A stretch of 64,000 bases of DNA from Bifidobacterium pseudolongum subsp. globosum (GCF_004155535.1 NZ_RYUH01000010.1:124001-188000), one strand, 5' to 3'. Shown: positions 7,638 to 18,032, numbered from the stretch's first letter. Translations and numbers: made by a program. The notes: a model not told the origin generated them from the sequence alone.

Positions 7638-10600
7638 TCATGGCTCGATGCCGTAGAAGAGGCGGTCGGTGACTTCGCGGGCGCGGCGCATCACGGAAAG
7701 GATGTCGTTTTCGAATTGTTGGCCGTGGTTCGCGTCGTAACCGAGGTAGACGGCGATGCCACCGAGCGAATACACGTCGGTGGGCAGGATGTCCGCCTGG
7801 TTGGCGCGCCCGCTCCACAGGTAGTTGCCGTTGCGCGCGTCGGTGCACATCTGCCATGCTTCGCCGAGCGTGTTCGCGTCCTCCTCGCCGATCACACCGT
7901 CGGCCACGAGTTCCCCCAATGCCGCCGTGGTGGAGTTGACGCGCAGGTCCGGGTCGTTGTGCGCGTGTTGCAGTTGCAGCAGTTGGATGGTCCATTCGAC
8001 GTCGGAAAGGCCGCCTTTGCCGAGTTTGAGATGCCGTTCGCGGCGCACGCCGCGCGGCAGTCGTTCGGCTTCCATGCGCGCCTTGAGTTTGCGGATCTGC
8101 CCGATTTCGTCGTCGGTCAGGGCCCGGTCCGGGTAGCGCAACGGGTCGGCGATGTGTGTCAGGAAGTCATTGGCGAGCGCCATGTCGCCGGCGGCGGCGC
8201 GGGCGCGCAGCAGGGCCTGGCGTTCCCATGTGCTGGACCATGAGCGGTAGTATTCCTCGCATGACGCGTAGGAGCGCACGAGTGGCCCGTTCTTGCCTTC
8301 GGGGCGCAGGTCCATGTCGAGTTCGATCTTCGGTTCGAGGCTGATGGGGCCTTGCACGAGCATGCGCAGTTGTTCCTGGACTTTGCGTGCGAACCGGTTG
8401 GCGGTCTGGTCGTCGGCGCCGGCGGATGGGCGGTAGATGATGATGACGTCCGCGTCGGAGCTGAAGTTGACTTCGCGCCCGCCGTAGCGGCCCATCGCGA
8501 TGATGGCGATGGCCGCCGGCGCCTCCTGTACGTTGTCGTCGCGCATTTGGGCGGCGATGGACCAGCGCAGTGCGGCGTCGAGGATCGCGTCATATACGTC
8601 GGTCATGCCGTTGAGCATTTCGGGGCCCCAGACGACGCCGCTCATCCAGCCGAGTCCGATGCGTTCGATCTCGTGGCGGCGCAGGGCGCGCAGGGCGGTG
8701 GCCGCTTCTTTGGCGGCGTGGGAGTGGCGGTCGATGATCGCCGTGCATTGGGTGTCGAGGCTGGCGCGTGAGCGGGCGTGCAGTTGGGCGTCGTCGCCGA
8801 GCCATGTGATGGATTCCAATGATTTGTTGAGCGCGTCACCCAGGTAGCGCGAGTTGGACAGCACGTGGCACAGGCGTTGCGCGGCGGACGGCGAGTCGCG
8901 CAGGAAGCCGAGGTATTCGTGTTCGCCACCGAAGTGCTCTTCGAGGGTGCGCCAGTACAGCAGGCCCATGTCGGGGTTCTGCCCTTCCCCGAGCCAGCGC
9001 AGGACCGCCGGCAGGAGGATGCGGTTGATCTTCGCGGCGCGTGTCACACCGTCGGTCAGGGCGCGCACGTGGCGCAACGCGGCCTGCGGGTCGGCGAATC
9101 CGATCGCCTCGTAGCGTTCGAGTGTCGCTTCTTCGCTCAACGCGACCGCTTCGTCGGGTGAGGTGGCGCTGATCGGCAGCATGGGCCGGTAGTAGATGTC
9201 GTTGTGCAGGTGGCGTACCTGCTGGCGTGTTTCGTCGTAGTGTTCGACGAGCTCTTCGGGGTGCATGTGCACGGCGCGCGCCAGCCGGTGCAGTTCGGGG
9301 TTCTGGTTGAGTTCGTCGGTGTTGAGCGTGCGTTTCTTCTCGAGTCCCCCATCATTGCCGGCGCCCAGGTCCGGGAACAGGTGGGTGCGTTTGAGCTGCC
9401 ACATCTGCTGGCGGTGTTCGAGCACGCGTTCGAACCGGTAGTCCCAACTCAACTGCCGTGCCTGCACGCGTGACACATACCCGCCTTCGGACAATGCCTG
9501 CAACGCGTCCAGGGTCGAGCGGGTGCGCAATGCGGGATCGGTGCGTCCGTGCACGAGCTGCAGCATCTGCACGGTGAACTCCACGTCACGCAAGCCGCCG
9601 CGGCCGAGTTTGATCTCGCGGTCCTTGAGGTTGGCGGGGATGAGGTTCTCCACGCGTTCACGCATGCGCTGGCAGTCGTTCACGAAGTTCTCACGGCTCG
9701 CCGCCGTCCACACGAACGACGATGCCATATCCATGTACCCCTGGCCCAACGCGGCGTCGCCGGCCACGGCGCGCGCTTTGAGCAACGCCTGGAACTCCCA
9801 GTTCTGCGCCCACTGCTCATAGTAGGCACGATGTGACTCCAAGCGGCGCACGAGCGGGCCATCCTTGCCTTCGGGGCGCAACGCGCCGTCGATCTGCCAC
9901 AACGCGGGTTCGGCCACGCCGGCGATCACCGACTGGCAGACGCGTTGCATCATGGTGGCCATCTTGGTGCCCACGCGCGTGAGCACCGTGTTGTCCACAT
10001 CATCCCGCGCCGGTTCCACCACGTAGATCAGGTCCACGTCCGACACATAGTTGAGTTCGCCCGCGCCGAGCTTGCCCATGCCGATGATCGCGAAGCGCAC
10101 CATGCCACTGCCCTGCACCTCATGGCGGGCAATCGCGAGCGCCGCTTCCAAGGTGGCGTCGGTCAGGGCGGACAGTTCACGGCTGATCGTGGGTTGGATG
10201 TCGATGGGGTCATCGGCCACCACGTCCTGCGCCATGATCGCGGCGAGTTGTTCACGGTATGCGCGGCGCAGGGCGCTCGCCGCCTGCGCGAGGGGCAGGG
10301 AGGATTCCGGCGCCGGCCCGTCACTGTCCGCAGTGCCTGTACTGTCCGCTCCGACCGCGTCGAGTAGTTGCGTGCGGCGTTCGGCGGCGGTGACCATCAC
10401 GGTGCGGGCCGGGTCGGCGGTGGCTGCCGCGACGAGGTCCGGGCGGGTGCGCATGAGCACGCCGAGCGCATTGGAGGCGCCGAGCACGTCGATGAGCCGT
10501 TGCAGTGCGGGCCCGTCGGACAGGATCGACGTGAGCGGTTCGCCGGGCATCGCCTGGATGATGTCGGCGAGGTTGGCGAGCGCGGTGTCGGGGTCGATGC

Positions 10601-10754
10601 TGTGCGCGAGGCGTGCCAGCAACGCCGGCGGGTCCACACGGCCGCCCGTCTGCTCGCCCAGGGTGTTCAGGCGTTCTTTGGCCCGCCCGATCTCCTGGAA
10701 TCCCGCATGGATGATGTCTCGGGTGCTCACGGTGTGCGTGCTGTTGGCTTCCAT
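7638..10754 (-). CDS. glnE: Bifunctional glutamine synthetase adenylyltransferase/deadenylylase
   Basis: GlnE switches glutamine synthetase off and on by adding or removing AMP. The 1038-residue protein has the expected two nucleotidyltransferase modules: the deadenylylase-like motif GAGELNYVSDVDLIYV in the first half and the adenylyltransferase motif GGREVNFSSDADVIIIY in the second, each with the G-x-D-x-D metal site. Each is followed by a helical GlnE-type linker region, so the layout is complete. The ATG at 10754 has only a weak GGAACGG upstream and lies eight bases after a TACATT hexamer, so the transcript could have a very short leader. The stop is about 140 bp from pyrB, a separate unit. 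Confidence 0.95.
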   Translation of the reverse strand: MEANSTHTVSTRDIIHAGFQEIGRAKERLNTLGEQTGGRVDPPALLARLAHSIDPDTALANLADIIQAMPGEPLTSILSDGPALQRLIDVLGASNALGVLMRTRPDLVAAATADPARTVMVTAAERRTQLLDAVGADSTGTADSDGPAPESSLPLAQAASALRRAYREQLAAIMAQDVVADDPIDIQPTISRELSALTDATLEAALAIARHEVQGSGMVRFAIIGMGKLGAGELNYVSDVDLIYVVEPARDDVDNTVLTRVGTKMATMMQRVCQSVIAGVAEPALWQIDGALRPEGKDGPLVRRLESHRAYYEQWAQNWEFQALLKARAVAGDAALGQGYMDMASSFVWTAASRENFVNDCQRMRERVENLIPANLKDREIKLGRGGLRDVEFTVQMLQLVHGRTDPALRTRSTLDALQALSEGGYVSRVQARQLSWDYRFERVLEHRQQMWQLKRTHLFPDLGAGNDGGLEKKRTLNTDELNQNPELHRLARAVHMHPEELVEHYDETRQQVRHLHNDIYYRPMLPISATSPDEAVALSEEATLERYEAIGFADPQAALRHVRALTDGVTRAAKINRILLPAVLRWLGEGQNPDMGLLYWRTLEEHFGGEHEYLGFLRDSPSAAQRLCHVLSNSRYLGDALNKSLESITWLGDDAQLHARSRASLDTQCTAIIDRHSHAAKEAATALRALRRHEIERIGLGWMSGVVWGPEMLNGMTDVYDAILDAALRWSIAAQMRDDNVQEAPAAIAIIAMGRYGGREVNFSSDADVIIIYRPSAGADDQTANRFARKVQEQLRMLVQGPISLEPKIELDMDLRPEGKNGPLVRSYASCEEYYRSWSSTWERQALLRARAAAGDMALANDFLTHIADPLRYPDRALTDDEIGQIRKLKARMEAERLPRGVRRERHLKLGKGGLSDVEWTIQLLQLQHAHNDPDLRVNSTTAALGELVADGVIGEEDANTLGEAWQMCTDARNGNYLWSGRANQADILPTDVYSLGGIAVYLGYDANHGQQFENDILSVMRRAREVTDRLFYGIEP

Positions 10755-10799
10755 ACCGTTCCAATGTACAGGGGTTTGGTGACGCGGCGGGTTACGGGT

Positions 10800-11636
10800 T
10801 CAGACGAACAGGTCCTGCACGTTCGCCCAGATGCGCCGGGTGACGCACGGATGGTTCATCGTGTACAGGTGGATGCCGTCCACACCGCGGGCCAGCAGGT
10901 CGTTGATCTGTTCGGAGGCGTAGAGGATGCCGGCGGTCTTCAACGTGTTCGGGTCGTCCTGCCAACGGTCGAGCAATGTGGCGAGCCGTTCGGGGATCTT
11001 CGAGGAGCACATGCCGGCCATGTGGCGTACGGAGCGCGCGTTGACCGGTGGCATGATGCCCGCTTCGATCGGTACGGTGATGCCCGCGGCGCGCGCCTTG
11101 TCGAGGAAGCGCAGGAAGTCGCTGTTGTCGTAGAACAGTTGCGAGATGAGGTGGGTCACACCGGCGTCGACCTTGCGTTTGAGGTTGTCGATGTCGTGGT
11201 CCAACGTGTCGGCCTGCGGGTGTTTTTCGGGGTAACAGGCGCCGTAGATCTTCATGTCGGGCCGGCGTTCGCGGATGAACGCGGTCAGTTCGTTCGCGTA
11301 GTGGAACACGCCTGCCGGTTCACGGTCCGGATTGCGGTCGCCGCGCAGGGCGAGCACGCCGGCCACCTTCGCCTCGTCGAACATGGCGAGCGCCTCTTCG
11401 GCGCTGTCTTCGGTGAGGTACTGGGCGGTCAGGTGCGCCACGGCGGGGATGCCGTATTCGGCGCGCACGGTGTGGGCGATGCGCGCGGTGGCGGTGCGGT
11501 CGGCGCTTTTGCCGGTGCCGTAGGTCACGGAGATGAAGTGCGGGCTCAACCCGGTCAATCCGTCGAGCGTGTCGTAGATCGTGCCTACCGGCGCGGTGCG
11601 TTTGGGAGGGAACACCTCCAACGAGAAAATGGTCAT
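10800..11636 (-). CDS. metF: 5,10-Methylenetetrahydrofolate reductase
   Basis: MetF reduces methylene-THF to methyl-THF, the methyl donor used by MetE encoded upstream. The sequence opens with SLEVFPPK, the typical FAD/folate beta-barrel start, and has the conserved THLISQLFYDN segment that binds FAD. The 278-residue length is close to bacterial MetF. The ribosome-binding site is weak (GAGAG). metE and metF point the same way, separated by the hairpin at 11691-11737, so metF may be expressed below metE or from its own start. Confidence 0.95.
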   Translation of the reverse strand: MTIFSLEVFPPKRTAPVGTIYDTLDGLTGLSPHFISVTYGTGKSADRTATARIAHTVRAEYGIPAVAHLTAQYLTEDSAEEALAMFDEAKVAGVLALRGDRNPDREPAGVFHYANELTAFIRERRPDMKIYGACYPEKHPQADTLDHDIDNLKRKVDAGVTHLISQLFYDNSDFLRFLDKARAAGITVPIEAGIMPPVNARSVRHMAGMCSSKIPERLATLLDRWQDDPNTLKTAGILYASEQINDLLARGVDGIHLYTMNHPCVTRRIWANVQDLFV

Positions 11637-11690
11637 CGTCGTCTCTCGCTTCTTACGAATGATATGGCATGCGGTCTGGGGGTCTTGCGG

Positions 11691-11737
11691 CTCGGGCCGT
11701 GGACGGGCGTGTCAGATGCGCCCGTCCACGGCCCGAG
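11691..11737. terminator. Hairpin between metE and metF, 19-bp stem
   Basis: Perfect 19-bp arms at 11691-11709 and 11719-11737 enclose a 9-nt loop, 25 bp after the metE stop. There is no U-tract on the minus strand. It could terminate, or partly attenuate, transcription from metE into metF. Confidence 0.65.
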
Positions 11738-11761
11738 TTGGGGTCATGTGGTCTGGTGCGG

Positions 11762-14062
11762 TCACAGGCGTGCGCGCACACGGCGCGCGGCTTCGACCAT
11801 GTGTTCGAGGCTCGGCCAGGTTTCCGCGTTGCCGCGGGTCTTGAGACCGCAGTCGGGGTTGATCCACACCTTGTCCACGTCCATCTTGTCGAGGATCTCG
11901 CCGATGCGCTCCTCGATCTCGTCGGTGGAGGGGATGCGCGGGCTGTGGATGTCGTAGACGCCCGGGCCCGCTTCGGTTTCGAACTGTGCGTCATGGATCG
12001 CGTCAAGCACCACGAGGTCGCCGCGGGAGGCTTCGAACGAGATCACGTCCGCGTCCATCGCGTCGATGTCCTCGATGATGTCGTTGAACTCCGAATAGCA
12101 CATGTGCGTGTGGATCTGCGTGGTCGGTTCCACCGCGGAGTGCACCAGGCGGAACGCGGGCACCGCCCAGTCGAGGTACTTCGCGTGCCAGTCGGAGCGG
12201 CGCAACGGCAGTTTCTCACGCAGCGCGGCCTCATCGATCTGGATGATCGTGATGCCCGCGTTCTGCAGGTCGATCACCTCGTCGCGGATCGCCAGCGCGA
12301 GCTGCTGCGTCTGCTCCTCGTTGGAGATGTCCTCACGCGGCCACGACCAGTTGAGGATCGTCACCGGGCCGGTGAGCATGCCCTTCATCGGCTTGTCGGT
12401 GCGCGACTGCGCGTACGTGCTCCACGCCACGGTGATCGGCTGGGCGCGCGACACGTCGCCCCACACGATCGGCGGTTTGACGCAACGGGTGCCGTAGGAC
12501 TGCACCCACGCGTTCTTGGTGAACAGGAACCCATTGAGGTTCTGCCCGAAATACTCCACCATGTCGTTGCGTTCGAACTCGCCGTGCACGAGCACGTCCA
12601 AGCCGATCCGCTCCTGCTGGCGGATCGCCTCATCGATCTGGCCGCGGATGAACGCGTCGTACTCGTCCTGGCTGATCTCCCCCTTGCGCAGGCGCGCACG
12701 CTCCGCACGCACCTCCTTGGTCTGCGGGAACGAGCCGATCGTCGTGGTGGGCAGCGCCGGCAGGCCGAGCGCCTCCTTCTGGGCGCGCTGGCGTTCGGCG
12801 CGTGCCGGCAGACGCGTGAAGTCGGCGTCGCTCAACGCGGCCAGACGGGCGGCCACGGCCTCGTCGCGCGCCACACGGCTGCCGTCGAACAGCAGTTGGT
12901 TGGCTGCGAGCGCACTGGACGCGCGCTTGGCGTCGTCGTCGAGGTCCACCAGGTCGGCGATCTCACGCACTTCGTCGAGCTTCTCCACGGCGAACGCGAA
13001 ATGCTTGAGCACATCCTCGCCAAGCGCCTCCTCACCCTGCGTGCTGAACGGCACATGCAGCAGCGAACAGGCAGAGGCCACGGCCACACGGTCGGTCGTT
13101 TGGCGCAGGGCGTCGACCAAACCGATGCTGGTGGCGTAGTTGTTGCGCCAGATGTTGCGGCCGTTGACCACGCCGGCGAACAGCGTGGTGCGTGCGGCGA
13201 CGCCATGCTGGTGCACCGCGGCGAGGTTCTCGTCGCGCCCCTCCACCAGGTCGAGGCCCACGCCGTCGAATTCGAACAGCTTCACCGTCTCGTAGATGTC
13301 GGCGATATTGCCGAAATACGTGTTGAGCAGGATCTTCACGCGGTCTTCGCGGGCCGGCAGGATGCGCGAATACAAGGCCTTGAACAGGCGCACGTCCGCG
13401 TCGCTCTTGTCCATGACGAGATACGGTTCGTCCAGTTGCAGCCACTGGGCGCCCAGATCGGCGAAGCGGCGCACAACCTGCGCGTAGACGCCGGCGACCG
13501 CGTCGATGAGCCCCTCGTCGATGTCCAGTTCCTGCGCCTCGCTGTTGCGGGCGAGCTTGAGGAACGTGTACGGGCCGATCAACACGGGCTTGGTCTCATA
13601 GCCCAACGCCTTCGCTTCCTCATACTCGTCGAAGGGCTTGCTGCCGTTGAGCTTGACTTCGGTCGCCTCGTCGAACTCCGGCACGAGGTAATGGTAGTTC
13701 GTGGTGAACCACTTCTTCATCGGCAGGGCGGTCACGTCGCCGCGCTCCCCCTGGTAGCCGCGCGCCATCGCGAACAGCGTCTCCTCCGGCTCCTTGAACG
13801 ACAGGCGGCGGTACCGTGCGGGGATCACGTTGAGCAGGATCGCCGTGTCGAGCATCTGGTCGTAGAGGCTGAAATCGTTGCTCGGCAGCAGGTCGATGCC
13901 GGCCGCCTGTTCGAGCTTCCAATGCTCGGCGCGCAGTTCACGGCCCACGCCACGCACGTCGTCGAGGGTCGCGTTGCCCTTCCAATACGCTTCGATGATC
14001 TTCTTGAGTTCACGGTTCCTGCCCACGCGCGGGAACCCGGAAATCGACGTCAATACGCTCAT
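11762..14062 (-). CDS. metE: Cobalamin-independent methionine synthase
   Basis: MetE transfers a methyl group from methyl-THF-triglutamate to homocysteine to give methionine. The protein starts with [16 protein letters not shown], the typical N-terminal barrel, and the C-terminal barrel carries the zinc ligands in HTHMCYSEF and a later CGLKTRG. Its 766 residues match the family. The ATG at 14062 follows GGAGG by four bases; the open frame 11 codons further up has no such signal. I see no cobalamin or SAM riboswitch in the roughly 170-bp leader. Confidence 0.96.
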   Translation of the reverse strand: MSVLTSISGFPRVGRNRELKKIIEAYWKGNATLDDVRGVGRELRAEHWKLEQAAGIDLLPSNDFSLYDQMLDTAILLNVIPARYRRLSFKEPEETLFAMARGYQGERGDVTALPMKKWFTTNYHYLVPEFDEATEVKLNGSKPFDEYEEAKALGYETKPVLIGPYTFLKLARNSEAQELDIDEGLIDAVAGVYAQVVRRFADLGAQWLQLDEPYLVMDKSDADVRLFKALYSRILPAREDRVKILLNTYFGNIADIYETVKLFEFDGVGLDLVEGRDENLAAVHQHGVAARTTLFAGVVNGRNIWRNNYATSIGLVDALRQTTDRVAVASACSLLHVPFSTQGEEALGEDVLKHFAFAVEKLDEVREIADLVDLDDDAKRASSALAANQLLFDGSRVARDEAVAARLAALSDADFTRLPARAERQRAQKEALGLPALPTTTIGSFPQTKEVRAERARLRKGEISQDEYDAFIRGQIDEAIRQQERIGLDVLVHGEFERNDMVEYFGQNLNGFLFTKNAWVQSYGTRCVKPPIVWGDVSRAQPITVAWSTYAQSRTDKPMKGMLTGPVTILNWSWPREDISNEEQTQQLALAIRDEVIDLQNAGITIIQIDEAALREKLPLRRSDWHAKYLDWAVPAFRLVHSAVEPTTQIHTHMCYSEFNDIIEDIDAMDADVISFEASRGDLVVLDAIHDAQFETEAGPGVYDIHSPRIPSTDEIEERIGEILDKMDVDKVWINPDCGLKTRGNAETWPSLEHMVEAARRVRARL

Positions 14063-14234
14063 GATGCCTCCAACAGGGGGTGGTTTCAACTGCAACGTGC
14101 TTTACGCTACCAAACAAACCGGCGCCGGACATGCGAAATCTTGCAGGAGGCCATAGTGGTTATTGAGACATCGTTATAATCTGAGCTTATACCGGCGGTC
14201 GAAATCAACCGCTCTACCTATATCCCGTATCGGG

Positions 14235-14792
14235 TCAGTCGAAATCCTTGGGGCTGAGCACCGCGATGAGCTCCGCCTCATGCACACCCCATTTGCGCAA
14301 CGGCGCCTCCGAACCGAACACGGCCACGCACGCGGTGGACATGCCGAGGTTCAACAGGTCGAGCATGCCCGGGTCGCTGCGTTTGCCGGCGAGCCACTGG
14401 CAGGCCATCGACACGGTGGGCTCATGGCCAAGCACCATGAGGGTATGCCGCTTGTCCTTCGTATTGGCGAGCGCGTCGAACACCGCCTGCATACCGTCGG
14501 CGTACAACGCCTTCGAATAATGCACCTTGGGGTCGTCACCGAACACCTTGAGCATGCGTTCGCACGTCTGGCGGGCGCGCACTGCGCTCGAACAGTCGAT
14601 CGCATCGGGCACGAGCCCCATGCCCTTGAGCCCCTTGGCCACACGTTTGGCTTGTTTGAGCCCTTTGTCGAGCAGGCGGCGTTCAAAATCGCCGTGCGCG
14701 TTGAACGGTTCGGTCTTCGCGTGCCGCATCACCAACAGGATGTACTTGTAGTCCTTCGCCTGCTTGGCGATGCTCTTGAGGTTCGAAGCCAT
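14235..14792 (-). CDS. SixA-like histidine phosphatase
   Basis: A 185-residue member of the histidine phosphatase superfamily. The catalytic RHG-type motif reads MRHAKTEP near residue 22, and the second histidine is in VLGHEPTVS. The compact size and the RHAK form point to the SixA group, which removes phosphate from protein histidines in E. coli; the substrate here cannot be told from the sequence. The ATG at 14792 follows GGACGGGGA; a longer start at 14840 lacks support. It is 47 bp downstream of trmI and may be co-transcribed with it. Confidence 0.85.
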   Translation of the reverse strand: MASNLKSIAKQAKDYKYILLVMRHAKTEPFNAHGDFERRLLDKGLKQAKRVAKGLKGMGLVPDAIDCSSAVRARQTCERMLKVFGDDPKVHYSKALYADGMQAVFDALANTKDKRHTLMVLGHEPTVSMACQWLAGKRSDPGMLDLLNLGMSTACVAVFGSEAPLRKWGVHEAELIAVLSPKDFD

Positions 14793-14839
14793 TGGTGTCC
14801 CCGTCCTTGCTACGCTTGGGTGGTCGTACTGGAACGCCA

Positions 14840-15925
14840 CTATACCGCATCGCCCGGCGCCGTGGCATCATCCGCCTGCACGGCGCGCACCTGCGCGTCC
14901 AGGTCGCGCAGCACCTTGCGCAGTTTGCGGTCGGAGATGTCACGCAGTTCGAGGTCCTCCCACATGCGTTCGCGTTCCTGCGGGCTCAGGGCGTCGATGT
15001 CGCTCGTCGTGTCTTTCGTGGCGCGGTCCTGTTTGCGCAGCGCGTCCACGCCCGGTGCCATGGCCCGCGCCACCACAAGGAACCCGGTATGGCCGATCAT
15101 CTGGTGGTCGGGGCGAATCGCGAGTCCTTGCGCCTTCCAGTTGCGTTCGAGCGTCTCCATGATCTGCGGTTCGGTCCACTGGTTCGAGGCGCGCAACGCC
15201 TCGGCGAGCCGGGAGATCTGCGTCGTCGTCGTCACGTACGCGGTGAGCACGCCGCCCGGCGCGAGCACACGCCATGCGGCGTCAAGCCGGTTCCACGGGT
15301 CGAGCATGTCGAGCACGATGCGGTCGAACCAGTGTTCCGGCAATCCGGCGGACCGCGAATCGAAGTCCCCGACGAGCAACGTCCACCACTGCGGGCGCAC
15401 CCCATAGTGCAGCGTCGCGTTCGCCTCGGCGACGCGCGCGAATTCGGGGCGCAGTTCGATCGTCGTCACCTGCCCGTCGGGGCCGACCGCGTCGAGCAGG
15501 TTGAGGCTCATCGCGCCCGACCCCGCGCCGGATTCCAGCACGCGCATGCCGGTGCGGATGTCACCGAGCTGGATGACCTGCGCGATGTCCTTGGGGTACA
15601 TGATCTGCGCGCCGCGTGGCATGGACAGCACATAGTCCGCCAGACGCGGACGCATCACCGTGAACTGCCATCCGCCGATCGCGCGCGTGCCCTTCCATGG
15701 TTTGCCCGCATCGCGTTCAGGATGCTCCGTGTTGATCTGCGCCTCACGTTTCGCGGTCACACTTGTGACGACACTCCCCTCAAGAGAGCCGATCACGTCG
15801 TCGTGCAGGATCAGCCCATGCGAGGTCTGCGTCGACCCCCCGGGCACCAACTGGTCGGTGATCTTGTTCGACTTGCGGTCGGTGAACTGCACCTTCTCCC
15901 CTGCCTGCAACGGCCCTCGACGCAT
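14840..15925 (-). CDS. trmI: tRNA (adenine-58-N1) methyltransferase TrmI
   Basis: It methylates A58 in the T-loop of tRNAs using S-adenosylmethionine. The SAM-binding motif VLESGAGSGAMSLNLL is present at about residue 130, followed by TTIELRPEF (acidic ribose ligand) and DRIVLDMLDPW, the substrate-side motif of the actinobacterial TrmI group. The N-terminal small beta domain and the total of 361 residues fit; the C-terminal tail is charged and probably disordered. AAGGAG precedes the ATG at 15925 by six bases. Confidence 0.93.
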   Translation of the reverse strand: MRRGPLQAGEKVQFTDRKSNKITDQLVPGGSTQTSHGLILHDDVIGSLEGSVVTSVTAKREAQINTEHPERDAGKPWKGTRAIGGWQFTVMRPRLADYVLSMPRGAQIMYPKDIAQVIQLGDIRTGMRVLESGAGSGAMSLNLLDAVGPDGQVTTIELRPEFARVAEANATLHYGVRPQWWTLLVGDFDSRSAGLPEHWFDRIVLDMLDPWNRLDAAWRVLAPGGVLTAYVTTTTQISRLAEALRASNQWTEPQIMETLERNWKAQGLAIRPDHQMIGHTGFLVVARAMAPGVDALRKQDRATKDTTSDIDALSPQERERMWEDLELRDISDRKLRKVLRDLDAQVRAVQADDATAPGDAV

Positions 15926-16025
15926 GCTGACTCCTTACCGTTCTGCGATGGCTGGCGTGCGGCGGCACACCACCGCCCAGCTTACACGACCGCGGCGCAC
16001 ACCCCACTGTGCAGCGCGCTGGCCC

Positions 16026-16892
16026 TCACCGGGCCACGGCGCTCCACCGGCCGTCATTATGGCGTACGCGCAGGTCAAGGCCGAACACCGCGCTCAGACG
16101 CGCATCGGTGAACCCCTGGTCCAAGGCGCCCGCATACACGATCGTGCCCGGCGCCGGGTCGGCGCCGTCGCCCTGTGCGGCGTGCGCGTCCGCCTCGCTG
16201 CCATCCAGACGCCCCATGATCGCCACATGGTCGAATCCGCGTGGGATCTCCTCAAGGCGGTGGGTGACGAGTACAACCGTGCGTTCGGGGTCGTCCCGCC
16301 CGATCCGCCCCAACGCGCGCAGTGTGATCTCACGGCCACCCAGATCGAGCCCGGTCGTCGGCTCGTCGAGGATCAACAGTTCGGAACGCGCCATGAGCGC
16401 GCGGCACAGCATGACCCGCGTGCGCTCGCCTTCCGAAAGCGCACGCATGGCCTTGCCTTCCAAATAGTCGATGCCGAACCGGCGCATGAGCGCACGCGCC
16501 TGCGCATACTCGTCATCGGTGTACTGGTCGCGCCAGCGGCCGGTCGTGGCCGTCAGCGACGTGACGACCGCATCGAGCGGATCCTCTCCAGACGGGAAGG
16601 CGCGGGCGAGTTCCGCGGAACTCAATCCGATGAGATGGCGGTACGAGAACACGTTGGTCTTGCCCAGCCTGCGGCCGAGCACATCGACCGTGCCGCATGA
16701 GGGGAACGCGCGCGTGGCCATCATCTGCACGAGGCTCGATTTGCCGATGCCGTTGGGCCCGAACAGCACCCATTTGCCGCCCCGTGGCACCTCGAGGTTG
16801 ACATCGGTGAGGATCGTGCGCCCGTACCGGCGCAACTCCACGCCCTGCAACCGCAATGCGGCCTGCGCGTCCGCCGTGTTCCCGCCTGTCAT
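16026..16892 (-). CDS. Stand-alone ABC ATPase
   Basis: A single nucleotide-binding domain with Walker A GPNGIGKS (45-52), signature LSEGERTRV, and Walker B LLILDEPTTGLD followed by the switch histidine in VTHRLEEI. No membrane subunit is encoded nearby. The signature has SEG in place of SGG. The wording resembles the YlmA/ModF-like soluble ABC proteins, but I cannot assign a substrate or partner. The ATG at 16892 is preceded by GGGAG at normal distance; an ATG at 16940 would add 16 residues. It is divergent from the peroxiredoxin gene, with about 80 bp between the starts. Confidence 0.85.
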   Translation of the reverse strand: MTGGNTADAQAALRLQGVELRRYGRTILTDVNLEVPRGGKWVLFGPNGIGKSSLVQMMATRAFPSCGTVDVLGRRLGKTNVFSYRHLIGLSSAELARAFPSGEDPLDAVVTSLTATTGRWRDQYTDDEYAQARALMRRFGIDYLEGKAMRALSEGERTRVMLCRALMARSELLILDEPTTGLDLGGREITLRALGRIGRDDPERTVVLVTHRLEEIPRGFDHVAIMGRLDGSEADAHAAQGDGADPAPGTIVYAGALDQGFTDARLSAVFGLDLRVRHNDGRWSAVAR

Positions 16893-16973
16893 ACGCCACT
16901 CCCATCCTGTGCGGTATTCTCCCAACGCGTATTCTCCCACGGTAGCACGCGCATGGGGGCTAACGTGGAGGCC

Positions 16974-17462
16974 ATGAGTGAATCAACTAAGCCCATTCGC
17001 CTGGCTAAAGGCGACACCGCACCGAACTTCGAACTGGAATCCGACGAGTACAAGCGCTATGCGCTCGCCGATTTCAAGCACAAGAACATTGTGCTGTACT
17101 TCTACCCGCAGGCCATGAGCTCGTACTGCACCACCGAGGCCTGCGACTTCCGCGACAACCTCAACCGCATCGAGGCCGCCGGCTACACCGTGATCGGCGT
17201 GTCGGGCGACGATGTGCGCCCGCTGCAGGAGTTCCGCGAGAAGGAACACCTCAACTTCGTGCTGCTGTCCGACCCCGACTACGAGGTCCACAAGCTCTAC
17301 GGCACCGTTGAGGAGTCGGAGAAGGACGGCACGCGCGAATACACGCCGATCCGTTCCACCTTCATCATCAATGGCGACGGCAAGATCGAAGACGCCGAAT
17401 ACGACGTCGACTACAAGGGCCACGTCGACCGTGTGCTCGCCAAGCTCGAAGAGCTCAAGTGA
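16974..17462 (+). CDS. bcp: Bcp-type thiol peroxidase (peroxiredoxin)
   Basis: A 162-residue AhpC/TSA-family enzyme that reduces hydrogen peroxide and organic peroxides with thiols. The active site reads FYPQAMSSYCTTEAC: the peroxidatic cysteine keeps the P-xxx-[T/S]-xx-C pattern with Ser for Thr, and the second cysteine five residues on is the usual resolving residue of Bcp enzymes. GGAGG lies two bases before the ATG at 16974; an ATG at 16953 is possible but has no such signal. Two hairpins follow the stop codon. Confidence 0.93.
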   Translation: MSESTKPIRLAKGDTAPNFELESDEYKRYALADFKHKNIVLYFYPQAMSSYCTTEACDFRDNLNRIEAAGYTVIGVSGDDVRPLQEFREKEHLNFVLLSDPDYEVHKLYGTVEESEKDGTREYTPIRSTFIINGDGKIEDAEYDVDYKGHVDRVLAKLEELK

Positions 17463-17485
17463 TGCGCCGCCGGTGACGGCGCATC
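17461..17485 (+). terminator. Hairpin at the end of bcp
   Basis: Nine-base-pair arms GATGCGCCG (17461-17469) and CGGCGCATC (17477-17485) with a 7-nt loop begin at the stop codon of the peroxiredoxin gene. It is the first of two consecutive hairpins there. Confidence 0.55.
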
Positions 17486-17513
17486 ACGCCCGTCACCACG
17501 GCTGACCAAATAC

Positions 17514-17551
17514 GATGGCCGGCTCCCCACACCAGTGGGGAGCCGGCCATC
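17514..17551. terminator. Bidirectional terminator hairpin, 17-bp stem
   Basis: Perfect 17-bp arms (17514-17530 and 17535-17551) with a 4-nt loop lie between the convergent bcp gene and the membrane-protein gene that ends at 17574. No strong T-tract on either side. Confidence 0.75.
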
Positions 17552-17573
17552 GGTCGGTTATGGGGCCGAACGG

Positions 17574-18032
17574 TCAGACCGCGGTGCCGTTCTGGTCCAG
17601 GTTCGGGTTGTTCTTCGGGTCGCCCGCCGTGAAGAACAGGCTCACCACGCCCGCGGCGAACACCGCGGCGATCGTGATGATCGACCACATGGGGCGGTTC
17701 GGAATCCACATGACAACGAAGAACAGGATCGCGGAGACCACGATGAGCACCCACGACGCCACACGGAACCATTGGCGCACCGAATGGGGCGCGCGCAGCA
17801 CCTGCGGCGGGTCGAAGTTGTCCGGATTGGTGTCCATTGCCACTTCCTCGGCGTGCTCGAGCTCACTGCTCGTGGGCTTCCACGGCCCGTCGCCGCCTTC
17901 CTTGAGACGGCGGGACTTCTCCTGAAGCGCGTATTCGTCGATCATGCCGGACCGGCCACGGCCACGGGTCTGGTCGTATTGGTCCGGCACCCCATTGCGG
18001 TTCTTGGAACGGCGTTCCGCTCGATTGGGCAT
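17574..18032 (-). CDS. Small membrane protein of unknown function
   Basis: A 152-residue protein with a strongly basic, hydrophilic N-terminal half (many Arg/Lys in residues 1-45), then two predicted membrane helices at about 90-110 and 115-135 and a short Asn-rich tail. No domain is recognisable. AAGGAGGG lies six bases before the ATG at 18032. It follows gltD in the same direction, with a small hairpin between them. An envelope role is likely but nothing more specific can be supported. Confidence 0.8.
   Translation of the reverse strand: MPNRAERRSKNRNGVPDQYDQTRGRGRSGMIDEYALQEKSRRLKEGGDGPWKPTSSELEHAEEVAMDTNPDNFDPPQVLRAPHSVRQWFRVASWVLIVVSAILFFVVMWIPNRPMWSIITIAAVFAAGVVSLFFTAGDPKNNPNLDQNGTAV

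Noticed and set aside
7495..7995. Upstream extension of pyrB into glnE
   Set aside because: It overlaps glnE out of frame and reads as low-complexity Arg/His sequence; the enzyme begins near 7494.
14063..14234. Possible cobalamin or SAM riboswitch upstream of metE
   Set aside because: The leader is short and I find neither a B12-box-like sequence nor a SAM-type multibranch layout.
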